64,000 bases of DNA, from the NCBI GenBank assembly GCA_054601695.1, contig BAAHQB010000118.1:62001-126000 (forward strand), in the 5' to 3' direction. A program made the translations under genes and the position numbers. A model generated the notes under the pieces. That model saw only the letters and a program-made list of their open reading frames with translations, had not been told where the DNA came from and searched no databases. Numbering within the stretch: position 1 is the stretch's first letter; every line of letters begins with the position of its first letter. Below, piece by piece: positions 1 to 64,000 of this stretch. Source of the stretch: Amorphochlora amoebiformis. Its lineage: Eukaryota; Cercozoa; Chlorarachniophyceae.

Positions 1-38
<38 letters not shown>

Positions 39-70
39 CACATTTTAAAAATACCATAATACAATAAATA

Positions 71-124
<54 letters not shown>

Positions 125-160
125 ATATATTATATATATATATATATACTATACTACACA
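1..160. repeat. (TA)n tracts
   Basis: Nearly pure TA dinucleotide with a short non-repetitive interruption around 37-75. It is the 3' part of a gene A intron ending at acatag (163). Confidence 0.9.
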
Positions 161-163
161 TAG

Positions 164-19583
<19,420 letters not shown>

Positions 19584-19975
19584 ATCGTTAACAAGCATAG
19601 GAGATACATCGCACGTTAAATGCGAATATTGCGAAATATTCGAATTAAATAGCTTAAACGTTCACCGATATATCATCTACTGTCGGATCATGGTAGTCAT
19701 GTGGTAGCACAGGTACCGGGTACTAGCGCTAGTAGCGGGTACTAGCTGGTACTAGTTCTAATACTAATATGATGAGTCAGTATCACTGATAGAATACACT
19801 AGTACTAGTAGTACTGAGAACTAAGAGAAGTATCTGCTATGTAAATATATATCTGGATATATGTATCTGTATGTTTCATCTGATAGTATACGTATACTAG
19901 ATTCTACTCTAGTACTAGATCTATATCGCACGAATGTGTTCATGACAGACAGGTATACACACACTAGCCACACTA

Positions 19976-20012
<37 letters not shown>

Positions 20013-21112
20013 TAGATGTAAATATCTATGTTCAAGTCTTTGTAGCGAATCCTAGGAATCCAGATCTTAACCGCTGATCGAGGCGGATGTACGTATATCA
20101 TGATTCCGAGGCTATACCTTATACTTATACCGTCATATCTGGATCACACTAGACGTTTCGTTTCCAAACCTTTCGGAAGGGGGAGGGTTTGGGTGCGGAG
20201 GAGTAGCTTATTGGAGTCAACTAGGTCATTTAAGTCAAACTACCATCGAAAAATGTCGAAAAAAAACACTTTCACTCTGTCGTCCGGTCGGTATAATACT
20301 AGATACTACATGTGCCGTCCGTACGCCGCTATTCACTGTCACTCTTTCATGTCACATGTCACTATCTTATGTCACCGTTGTGACAGAGCGTGGTGACTGG
20401 GACATGACACAGTGACAGGAAGGGACAGGGGAGGGACGAAACTCCACGTGGACACCCAGGCTGACAATGTCGTTGCAAGCGGGTGATGACTATTTGTTTC
20501 CCGGTGGGGGGGGGGGGGGGGAGAAAGAGAGGGTAGAATGAGGTTTTTCTTGCACTCTAAGAAGCGAAAGAGCCCTCCGCGAGATATTCCAATGCATTGA
20601 TTTGCTGCTCGCCATGCATACACAAAGCTACTGTGTATGATCTCCCGCCCTTTTCACGGTTTTCTTCTTTTTTCTCTGAACCCAACCCAACTGTGAATGA
20701 AATCGGCGGGAAAGATTTACTTTAGTGACTTTCTCTTTTATCTCTTTGGCTTTCCAGGCGATGGAAAGGGGGCGAGGGACTCCAAGACATGGTGGCCGAC
20801 GCCGACTCTTCGGGTAGGTTGCCCCGGGTAGTGGCGGGATATGAGAGTTACGATGGCGAGAGAACTTGTCCTGTTACAGGAAACAGAGAGGGACAGGGGC
20901 GGGACAGATTATGCGGATGCGGGAATGTGAGCTAGGGTTAGAAGGGGAGAAGACAGGATGGTGAGAGGTCGAGAGATCGAAGGAGGGGAGAGGGGAATAG
21001 ATTGATGGAGAAAAAGTGGAAGAGAGTGATAGATACATACGTTGAAGGAGGCTATGTACGTGTATGTTAAGACTTATATTGCGTACAAAAACATAATAGA
21101 TACAACTATACA

Positions 21113-21115
<3 letters not shown>
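19584..21115. other. Intergenic region between genes A and C
   Basis: Non-repetitive DNA. 19680-20060 is rich in ctag and actagt tetramers and short palindromes. 20508-20521 is a G run. 20640-20830 may contain the first exon of gene C: a pyrimidine-rich acceptor at 20767, about 49 bases and a gtaggt donor. I see no other convincing exon; the longest frame (20100-20396 +) has no supporting splice sites or recognisable motif. Confidence 0.5.
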
Positions 21116-21158
<43 letters not shown>

Positions 21159-21179
21159 ATATTTATATATATCAATATA

Positions 21180-21275
<96 letters not shown>

Positions 21276-21285
21276 TAAATATATA

Positions 21286-21361
<76 letters not shown>

Positions 21362-21431
21362 GACGTGCATGCACACACATATATTATATAGTGTGTGTGT
21401 ATGTGTGTATAAAATATAAATATGAACTATG

Positions 21432-21481
<50 letters not shown>

Positions 21482-21486
21482 ATACA

Positions 21487-21518
<32 letters not shown>

Positions 21519-21572
21519 TATATATATAATATATATATATATACATATATGTGTATATACACATATTTACAA

Positions 21573-21634
<62 letters not shown>

Positions 21635-21682
21635 GTGTATATGTATATGTATATATGTGATATATATATATATATATATATG

Positions 21683-21717
<35 letters not shown>

Positions 21718-21843
21718 TATATATATATATATATATAATATATATATATAGATTTATTACATAAGCGTATACAAATATAATATATGCATGTAAAATACTG
21801 TGCTTGTAAATGTACTCTCCGATTGGCATGGATAATTACCTAC

Positions 21844-21885
<42 letters not shown>
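21116..21885. repeat. (TA)n tracts before the first gene C exon
   Basis: TA tracts with small GT insertions at 21391-21410 and a unique stretch 21765-21840 with no exon seen. Confidence 0.8.
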
Positions 21886-30205
<8,320 letters not shown>

Positions 30206-32035
30206 GATTAAAGTCTCCTGTGGACTCAGCAACTAGATCTACCTAATTTAAATTCCTAGATAGTGCCAAATCAGGTATATTGCGACCAATACCTAGAATA
30301 CGTACGTTGCGAGTGCCAGTAAGACTTGTGAGAGTGCGAGGAGAAGTTTTACAGCAGTATATCAAAAGTTTATGAGAATTAATAATCTTCTGATCTTATT
30401 TCATTGGATTAACTACGTACCGGCCGGTACCGGGGTACCTAAGATACAGTTACTAGTTAGTTTCTAGAGTATCCTAGCTAGGTCTAGTAGGTATCTAGAT
30501 CTAGAGTCTAAAGACTCTAGAGACTAGAAAGAGCATATTCGAGTCTCTGAGTACCAGATCCAATACTATACATGCTAGTGGATGTAGACTACCTAGACTA
30601 CCTCTAGCTATACTAGTAAACGGTTTTCTAGTTATCTAGTTATACTAGTATAGCTCCTAGGCTATAGTCCTACTAGTCCTAGCTCTAGTGGCTCTAGTAC
30701 ACCTCAGTACCAGCAGTCTAGATAAGAGACAGTCTAGGCAGCAGTATCACTAGATCAACTAGATCAATGATGTAGCCTGGAATCTAGATGATCCAGCTGG
30801 ATCTAGCGTGGAAGTACTACGATCTAAATATTCTAGATATTGACAAAGGTAACACCGTTTAATGATTTTACAGTTTAGTTTGAGGGAGTGTCGCTCCCTC
30901 GCGGTACGCGCAGGCCGAAACCGCATGGTTACTCTACTAGTGGGCTTCAGACTATTTTCTCAGGAAATCTACTTGGTCCAGACGGGCACCCTTCCAGAAA
31001 TTCTTAAGAATATTAGAGGATAATCTAGATAATAGAAGAAACCGCAAAGATTTTATATCTGCATCTTTTATATGTGTATATTTGGATAATGTATATATAT
31101 ATATATATATGTATATATATGTATATATATACGTACGTATATTTAAATGAAATTCGTTTTTACCTCAAAGGTTAAACATATAGGAAATAAACCAATTTGA
31201 ACAATATGCATAAAAAAAAAACATTTTGTATATCGCAAAAATGCAAGCGTGGAAGCTATATATTAGAGAACTGAATTTCATGGGTATCACAGACTGGAGA
31301 ATAGAAAGAAAAAATCAGACGAACGAACGGAAACGAACGAACGGAAACGAACGACAGATTTGTCACTTTGAAAAAGGGACGGACACGAGCAGGAGAAGAG
31401 TCGAAATCGAAAGCCAATTTCTTGACCAAATTTCTCTTCATTACTCACTCACTCACTTCCCCCCCCCCCCTTTTCTGGCCTTAATATTTCTTTTCAAACC
31501 AACTCCTTTTTTTTTTTTTCATCGGAGTTATTTCTCTATTTTTTTTTCCTTTCTTTTTTCTCTCCGAAAAAAAACAAAAAAAAAGTTAAGAAACAAAGAC
31601 CCTATTTACGCGCGTTACCCAAACCAGCAAACCCACCAAAAGGAAAAAAAAAAAAAATGATAATTAAAATAACACACACACACACACACCTAATGATTGA
31701 GGAGGAATTGAGAGGGAAAAAAATAAGTGGAAAAAAGAAAAAAAATTAAAATTTCTTTTTAAAGAAAGAGATGTCGGAATAGTAAGAGAAGGAAGGACAC
31801 AAGAGAGAACTTGCATTTGCTTTAGTATATTTATATATGTAATGTGTAATCATGTCCTGCGTATACATGTATTGTACGTATGAATACATATGTTTGGGGT
31901 TCTCTAGGTTCTTGTTGGCTGTGTCCTTTTCCATTTATCTTATTATCTTATGTACAAGAACTATATAGAAGCCAGGTTTAGCTCACATATGGGCTTTAAA
32001 ATCCCTTAATGCAGTCAATAGATGAGTTAGTTCCT
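30206..32035. other. Intergenic region between convergent genes C and D
   Basis: Non-repetitive. 30420-30880 is dense in ctag tetramers and short palindromes. 31440-31660 has C, T and A homopolymer runs. A plus frame 31226-31660 is low-complexity with no splice support. Both 3' untranslated regions should lie here. Confidence 0.6.
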
Positions 32036-41422
<9,387 letters not shown>

Positions 41423-41653
41423 CACTCCGGAGGCCGGCAGGGGACCCCAGTTACGGCCTGCACAGCGTGGGTGGGGTCGTTCTGATAGGTCTCGTTCAAG
41501 CCGGGTTGAACTTAAGGCGGAAAACCCTAAATTCGACCAACTTATCCAATAGTTCTTAATTTATCGCTGTTGAGTAAATCAAGGCGTTTTCTCCAAAATT
41601 GAAACCGACAACAGTTTTCGGTTCGCACGCGCGATTATATCGACTAAAAACGA
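41423..41653. promoter_or_regulatory. Divergent promoter region between genes D and E
   Basis: The 231 bp between the first ATG of gene D (minus) and that of gene E (plus) holds no TA tract, is GC-richer than its surroundings and is CpG-rich. It must hold both promoters if both start codons are right. I see no convincing TATA box or initiator. Untranslated exons could extend either way. Confidence 0.35.
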
Positions 41654-56191
<14,538 letters not shown>

Positions 56192-56906
56192 TTGTAATTT
56201 AGGTGAAAAAAGAATCAGGATCTAGATAGAGGACTTAGAAGATGTAACTCATGCTGATATCGAGCGAGTTTCCAGAGATTTGATGTTAGTCGTTAACGCA
56301 CCACCTGAAGCTCTTGTTAACGCACCTGAAGCTTTCTTATTAATGAATTAAATATGAAATTGCTCGACTTGGTCTAAAATTAGACTACAACTTCAACAGT
56401 CACAGCGTCTAGATCTAGTAGATCTAGTAAGAGATAGCAGTAGCACTTATCGTTTATTACTAGTACTCTTAATCATATACTCTAGAGAGAGTGCTAATCA
56501 ATGTTATATAAGCCCCCCAATCAATAGCCCCAGGGCAATAAATCTATAAATTTCATATAGTATACATAGTATACGACGACTATAGTAGTATACGACTCTA
56601 TCTAGCTAGTATACCTGTATACTTATACTATGATCCGACAATACTAAATCCAGAATTAAGTAAATCTAGAGATGACGTACATATAAACAGATATACTCCA
56701 GATGTTATACATTATTGCTGTGACATTATTGAGGAGTTTACAATTATTATAACTTACATAATCAATACCTAAAATGAGCGATGGATGCTATATACTATGG
56801 TCGGCGAAACCACATGTGTTTTTAGATCTGAAGTTATGATCTAGACAGAGACTTTGCTAATGTCATTCAAGAATACAGCTTGTAACTCTCCTTTTTCATG
56901 TTAAGC
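56192..56906. other. Intergenic region between convergent genes E and F
   Basis: Non-repetitive AT-rich DNA. 56400-56660 is rich in ctag, agta and tatac palindromes, like the other two intergenic blocks. No exon seen. Confidence 0.6.
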
Positions 56907-56998
56907 TCACGATATCTTTGGGTTTGTCCGTCCCATATCATCCACACTCCCCTAAAATTGAACTTTATATATAGATATTATATATTATATATGTGTAG

Positions 56999-57032
<34 letters not shown>

Positions 57033-57072
57033 GTATATAGTTTTATGTATATATATATATATATATAATATA

Positions 57073-57104
<32 letters not shown>

Positions 57105-57274
57105 TATATATAATATGACGTGTATGCAACGTATATAATATGCAGATAGATATATACAAGTTTATGTGTGGATGTGTGCACAGTGTAACATTACTGATAT
57201 TACATACTTACAATACGAATACATGGAAGCATATATACATATATACACGTATCTAAATATACATATATATATGT

Positions 57275-57324
<50 letters not shown>

Positions 57325-57330
57325 ATACGC

Positions 57331-57361
<31 letters not shown>

Positions 57362-57404
57362 CATTATATATACTCTTTACCACAGAACTAGTCTTTCCGT
57401 ATGT

Positions 57405-57455
<51 letters not shown>

Positions 57456-57517
57456 GTATGTATATATATGCATATATATTTATACATATCCATATATATA
57501 TATAATAAATATATATT

Positions 57518-57577
<60 letters not shown>

Positions 57578-57637
57578 AAGAATGTATACTCTTTCGACAG
57601 AAGTAGAGTTTCCGTGTGTATACATATGTATACATAC

Positions 57638-57668
<31 letters not shown>

Positions 57669-57799
57669 CATACATTACATACATACATATACATAATATA
57701 TATATATATATATATATAATATAATATAGAAAAGAATATATACTCTCTCCGGCAGAAGTAGAGTTTCCGTATGGATACATATGTATATATATATATATG

Positions 57800-57845
<46 letters not shown>

Positions 57846-57899
57846 CATACACACACACATATATATATATGTATATGTATATATGTGTATATGTATATA

Positions 57900-57954
<55 letters not shown>

Positions 57955-58006
57955 AAGAATATATACTCTCTCCGGCAGAAGTAGAGTTTCCGTATGGATA
58001 CATATG

Positions 58007-58066
<60 letters not shown>

Positions 58067-58178
58067 CATTACATACATACATATACATAATATATATATA
58101 TATATATATATAATATAATATAGAAAAGAATATATACTCTCTCCGGCAGAAGTAGAGTTTCCGTATGTATACATATGA

Positions 58179-58213
<35 letters not shown>

Positions 58214-58327
58214 CATACATACATACATACTTTTACATAATATATATATATATATATATATATAATACATATATATAGAAAAGAATATATACTCTCTCCG
58301 GCAGAAGTAGAGTTTCCGTATGTATAC

Positions 58328-58367
<40 letters not shown>

Positions 58368-58412
58368 GTATATATATATATATATACATACATACATACA
58401 TACATTTACATA

Positions 58413-58471
<59 letters not shown>

Positions 58472-58616
58472 GAAAAGAATATATACTCTCTCCGGCAGAA
58501 GTAGAGTTTCCTTGTCGGGTTGTAATACATACGGCTTTTGGCATTCAAGTATAGCCTATATATTCATATATATATATATGTATATGTATATGTTATGTAT
58601 ATATGTGATATATGTT

Positions 58617-58657
<41 letters not shown>

Positions 58658-59368
58658 GTATACATGTATATGCATATTTGTGGGGTTGGATTGTAATACA
58701 TACGGCTTTTTGCATTCAAATATAGCCTGTATATATGTATATATGTACATATATATATTTATGTATATGTGTATATATGTATATGTATATGTATATGTAT
58801 ATATATGATATATGTTCATGTAATATATACAATTAGTTTTTTTAAGTACGATTAGATTTAAATTTTGTAATGTTAGGAGAGTGTGGGTGTCTCGGAACAC
58901 GGTGTTGGTTACCTCCACAGCTGTTGACATCCGAATTACCCCATGGGGTAAAGTACACAGCAGGCCAATGAGAGATTCTAGAGTAAGGGTTAGGGTTAGG
59001 CTTACGTTTCGCATGAGAGTTATAGGGCTAGACTTGGAGTTAGAGGGTTTGGGTTTGTGTGGGGTCTCGGGTGTTGGAAATGTAGGATGTGACCGGTGGA
59101 CGAAGGCTTCAACACCAGCTGCTTCACCGAGTGCTTGGGAACTTCCGAAAGCGATATAGACAGACCTTTCTCGACTCTTGAGAGTGGTGTGTTAAAAAGA
59201 GTTAGGGCTAGGGTTAGGGCTAGGGTTAGGGTTAAGTACCCTCCGTACTCCGTTTTGAATTCTTCAAACATGGCAGATACAATTCTTTCGACTGATAGGG
59301 TTAGGGTTTGCGGCAGAGTTTAAGGATAGGGTCGAGGGTTAGGATTAGGGTCAATGTTTAGGGTATAC

Positions 59369-59399
<31 letters not shown>

Positions 59400-59593
59400 G
59401 TCATGTATATATATGATATATGTTCATGTAATATGTACATATATATATATGTATATATATATATATACATATATAAATAAACATATGTAAATATATATAC
59501 ACATACATGTATATGCATATTTATAATGTTGAATTATAATGCAGACGGCTTTTGGCATTCAAGTATAGCCTGTATAATATATGTATATATATA

Positions 59594-59651
<58 letters not shown>

Positions 59652-59753
59652 TAAATATAATATATATGTATATCTATATATATATATATACATGTATGAT
59701 ATATTTTCACGTATATATACATGTATGATATATTTTCACGAATTGAATACACG

Positions 59754-59785
<32 letters not shown>

Positions 59786-59813
59786 AATATAATACATACA
59801 TATATACATATAA

Positions 59814-59852
<39 letters not shown>

Positions 59853-60072
59853 TATTGCTATATATACGCCTAAGCCCAAGCCCAAGGCCAAGCCTAAGCC
59901 CAAGCCTAAGGCCAAGCCTAAGCTTAAGCCTAAGCCTAAGCCTAAGCCTAAGCCTAAGACATTTGGCTTCGGGTTCGGGTTCAGGTTCGGGTTCGGGTGA
60001 TAGTTAGCATTATGGTAACCTTGCAATAGCATTTCTCTTGTTTCCACCAACAATATCCGACACCTTTTCATC

Positions 60073-60167
<95 letters not shown>

Positions 60168-60195
60168 AATGTGCATATGTTATATATATATAGAT

Positions 60196-60264
<69 letters not shown>

Positions 60265-60695
60265 TATATATAAATTTGACTTCGAGTATGAGGAACCGTA
60301 GCAAACCTAAAACATGTAATATATATAGGGTTAGCGTTAGGGTTAGGGTTAGGGTTAGGGTTAGGGTTAGGGTTAGGATTAGGGTTAGGGTTAGATTGGG
60401 TTTAGGGTTAGGGTTAGGGTTAGGGTTAGGGTTTGGGTTGAGAGTTAGGGTTAGGGTTAGGGTTAGGGTTAGGGTTAGGGTTAGGGTTAGGGTTAGGGTA
60501 TACCATCTTCAGTACCATACGCATTCCCCTTTGTGGATCTAATGGTTAGGGTAGGGTTATATATATATATATGTGCATATATATTATATACATATATATA
60601 TATCATACATATATATATATATATATATGTTTGTACATATGTATAATATATATATACATATATATATTTATTCATACATACATATATATATATTT

Positions 60696-60752
<57 letters not shown>

Positions 60753-60877
60753 CCCTTCGATGATTTGGTCAAGCTCATCTTGGTCGCCTTCTTCAAGGTA
60801 AATTCGCCTTAATTCCTTGTCTCCTTTTAGAAGGATTTCCTATATATGCATGTCTATATGAATATAGCTAAATATAT

Positions 60878-60934
<57 letters not shown>

Positions 60935-61044
60935 TCGCCTTCTTCAAGGTAAATTCGCCTAATTCCTTTCTCTCCTTTAGAAGGATTTCCGATATATACA
61001 TACATATCTATATGAATATACTAATATATATATATACATATATG

Positions 61045-61084
<40 letters not shown>

Positions 61085-61415
61085 ATATATTCATATATGT
61101 ATATTTGGTCCCTTTTTTTAAGGTAAATTCGCCTTAATTCTCTCAATTTATAGGATTTCCTCTATAAGAGACATATATATATATATGTATATACCTATAC
61201 CTCTACATACATATACATACACACATATGTATATATATATATATATACATATATACATACACTTATTACATATATATATAAATATATACATATACAATAT
61301 ATATATATATATATACATATACACATATATATATATATATATTATATATATAGTATATACCTCTAATTCGTTTCTTGTACGTAACTTGAGACTAAATACA
61401 TACATACTTATACAT

Positions 61416-61501
<86 letters not shown>

Positions 61502-61601
61502 GTATATACCTCTAGCTCGTTTCTTGTACGTGACTTAAGACTGAAAAAGTTATAATCTGTAGTCAACCCCGCCAGTAGCTCTATATGTATACATATTCAT
61601 A

Positions 61602-61642
<41 letters not shown>

Positions 61643-61646
61643 AAAC

Positions 61647-61715
<69 letters not shown>

Positions 61716-61744
61716 CGCGTAGTCAGCCCAGCCAGTAGGTATAA

Positions 61745-61788
<44 letters not shown>

Positions 61789-61880
61789 GTATGTATATAA
61801 TATATATTATATGATACATGTATGTTTTTTACGTATATCTATATATATATTTATTTATTTTCTATTATACATATAATATA

Positions 61881-61944
<64 letters not shown>

Positions 61945-61977
61945 GTAAATATATATTGTACAAATATGTAAGTACAT

Positions 61978-62036
<59 letters not shown>

Positions 62037-62446
62037 GAAGATTTAAAGGTTCCGAGCTAGGTTGGTTAGGGTTAGGGTTAGGGTTAGGGTTAGGGTTAAG
62101 GTTAGGTTTAGGGTTAGAGTTAGGGTTAGGTTTAAGGTTAGGGCTAGATTTTAGCGTTAGAATTATGTCCATGACTAGATTTAGGGCAGGTTACAGCTAG
62201 GGTTAGGGTTAGGGTTACAGCTAGGGTTAGGGTTAGGGTTAGGGTTAGGGTTAGGGTTAGGGTAAGGGTTAGGGTTAGGGTTTAACCAGAAAGTTTGTTG
62301 TATTTTTCCTCCATTTCCTTCTGTCAGTTGGGTTAGGGTTAGGGTTAGGGTTAGGGTTAGGATTAGGGTTAGGGTTAGGGTTAGGGTAGCCTTGGTGGAG
62401 AGTTGTCCAGTGCTAGATGTGGACGCTGTAGGTTAATATGTATAAT

Positions 62447-62496
<50 letters not shown>

Positions 62497-62578
62497 CATG
62501 TATTTAAATACAAATATGCAGATGTACATATTTATATACTAAATCTACATGTATATTTTCACATACATGCGTGTACAT

Positions 62579-62641
<63 letters not shown>

Positions 62642-62644
62642 GTG

Positions 62645-62699
<55 letters not shown>

Positions 62700-62802
62700 A
62701 CATATGTACATATACGTACATATATGAAACATAATGTATATATTTATACATGTATATATACATAGGAATTTAATAAAAATATGTATATCATACATACATA
62801 CT

Positions 62803-62899
<97 letters not shown>

Positions 62900-62900
62900 A

Positions 62901-62943
<43 letters not shown>

Positions 62944-62958
62944 TATATACACATATAT

Positions 62959-63000
<42 letters not shown>

Positions 63001-63056
63001 CATATATATAGTGAAGAATTACCTAACCGATCCAGACAGTCTGATACGCTTGTATC
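56907..63056 (-). CDS. Gene F: unrecognised conserved-looking protein, 13 exons, 5' end not found
   Basis: Minus-strand exons, 5' to 3': 63023-63056, 62391-62425, 62287-62320, 61510-61580, 60754-60839, 60504-60538, 60281-60306, 60020-60063, 59240-59284, 59034-59176, 58913-58977, 58487-58555 and 56907-56951 (stop TGA). All 12 joins agree in phase, giving 243 residues and a stop. Readable parts: [121 protein letters not shown] and [20 protein letters not shown]. The first half looks helical and charged. I recognise no family. At least five introns contain telomere-type hexamers. The first exon starts in phase 0 without ATG, so the gene continues toward or past the right edge. Confidence 0.6.
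57362..58330 (-). repeat. Six end copies of exon 58487-58555
   Basis: On the minus strand, copies of ggaaactctacttctgccgg then agaga|gtatat lie at about 58276, 58121, 57950, 57727, 57573 and (decayed) 57362, all downstream of the exon in transcription direction. Confidence 0.9.
58678..59575 (-). repeat. Two start copies of exon 58487-58555
   Basis: On the minus strand, atacaggctatatttgaatg with the following 25 bases at 58678-58735, and a second copy at 59526-59575. Both lie upstream of the exon in transcription direction. Confidence 0.8.
59034..60839 (-). CDS. Gene F central exons separated by telomere-type introns
   Basis: Within 1.8 kb, exons 60754-60839, 60504-60538, 60281-60306, 60020-60063, 59240-59284 and 59034-59176 are separated by introns of TA (60539-60753), CCCTAA (60307-60503, 197 bp), TA, a mixed TTAGGC-type array (59285-60019) and a 63 bp CCCTAA-bearing intron (59177-59239). 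On the coding strand the introns begin gttata, gtatac, gtcaaa, gttacc and gtactt. The plus strand is open over 58881-59159 and 59096-59323, but those frames cross the splice sites and read through repeats. Confidence 0.55.
59868..59998. repeat. CCTAAG (TTAGGC-type) array and GGGTTC block
   Basis: aagcccaagcctaagcctaa hexamers (minus strand TTAGGC), followed by ttcgggttcgggttcaggtt. A variant telomere-like array in a gene F intron. Confidence 0.8.
60307..60503 (-). repeat. 197 bp telomere-type intron of gene F
   Basis: On the minus strand it starts gtataccctaaccc, runs as CCCTAA with few variants and ends ttacatgttttag. It joins [11 protein letters not shown] to LLRFLILE in phase 1. Confidence 0.75.
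60928..61160 (-). repeat. Two start copies of exon 60754-60839
   Basis: On the minus strand, ggaaatccttctaaaggaga and the next 40 bases are repeated at 60928-60992 and, more decayed, 61106-61160. Both lie upstream of the exon. Confidence 0.8.
61352..61746 (-). repeat. End and start copies of exon 61510-61580
   Basis: An end copy (tacgtaacttgagactaaat on the plus strand) at about 61352-61398 and a start copy (agtcagcccagccagtaggt) at 61722-61746, one on each side of the intact exon. Confidence 0.7.
62066..62390. repeat. TTAGGG arrays flanking gene F exon 62287-62320
   Basis: 62066-62286 and 62321-62390 are TTAGGG on the plus strand with few variants. The 34 bp exon between them ([11 protein letters not shown]) is bounded by ctgacag and gttaaa on the coding strand. 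Confidence 0.8.

Positions 63057-64000
<944 letters not shown>

Noticed and set aside
20100-20623. Plus and minus frames in the A-C spacer
   Set aside because: No splice-site pair, motif or phase link to either neighbouring gene was found.
31226-31660. Plus-strand 144-residue frame
   Set aside because: Homopolymer-rich, no recognisable motif, no splice sites, within a gene-end spacer.
58881-59323. Plus-strand frames with [14 protein letters not shown] and [15 protein letters not shown]
   Set aside because: They run into TTAGGG repeats (Val-Arg). The minus strand gives spliced exons in phase with gene F.

Overview
This is nuclear DNA of an intron-rich eukaryote. It shows GT-AG introns with consistent phases, TTAGGG-type interstitial repeats, no operons, no ribosome binding sites, and more than half of the bases in (TA)n tracts. 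The species cannot be fixed from the sequence; a protist or alga is my guess. Almost every long open frame in the window is a translated TA, GT, GA or CT microsatellite (poly Ile-Tyr, Cys-Val, Arg-Glu, Leu-Ser) and is not a gene. The real coding sequence is in small exons, mostly 25-240 bp. I built them by hand from splice sites, phase agreement and protein sense.

Five genes emerge. Gene A (+, starts left of the window, ends 19583) resembles glycoside hydrolase family 32 (invertase-type). Gene C (+, 21886-30205, 5' end unresolved) encodes an NTF2-like/SnoaL-like domain. Gene D (-, 41422 down to 32036, about 36 exons, about 940 residues) is unrecognised and carries eight copies of an octapeptide close to SAGHTPFP. 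Gene E (+, 41654-56191) is an RluA-family RNA pseudouridine synthase with the HRLD and TGRTHQIR motifs. Gene F (-, from at least 63056 down to 56907) is unrecognised. D and E diverge from a 231 bp non-repetitive spacer; E and F converge on 56192-56906. The intergenic blocks (19584-21100, 30206-32035, 56192-56906) are free of long TA tracts.

Two architectural features stand out. First, many exons are accompanied by local arrays of partial copies of their own edge. Copies of an exon start plus its 3' splice site lie upstream of the exon, and copies of an exon end plus its 5' splice site lie downstream, separated by (TA)n. Second, several introns consist almost entirely of telomere-type hexamers (TTAGGG or CCCTAA), which themselves supply GT and AG. 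One of these separates the catalytic HRLDQ of gene E from the adjoining VTSGVLV.

All exon models are by-eye inference from one genomic strand pair. No transcript or database evidence was available, and some links (gene A 2.6-7.8 kb and 14.3-17.8 kb, gene C 5' end, gene E 49.1-51.1 kb and 52.8-56.1 kb) remain unresolved.
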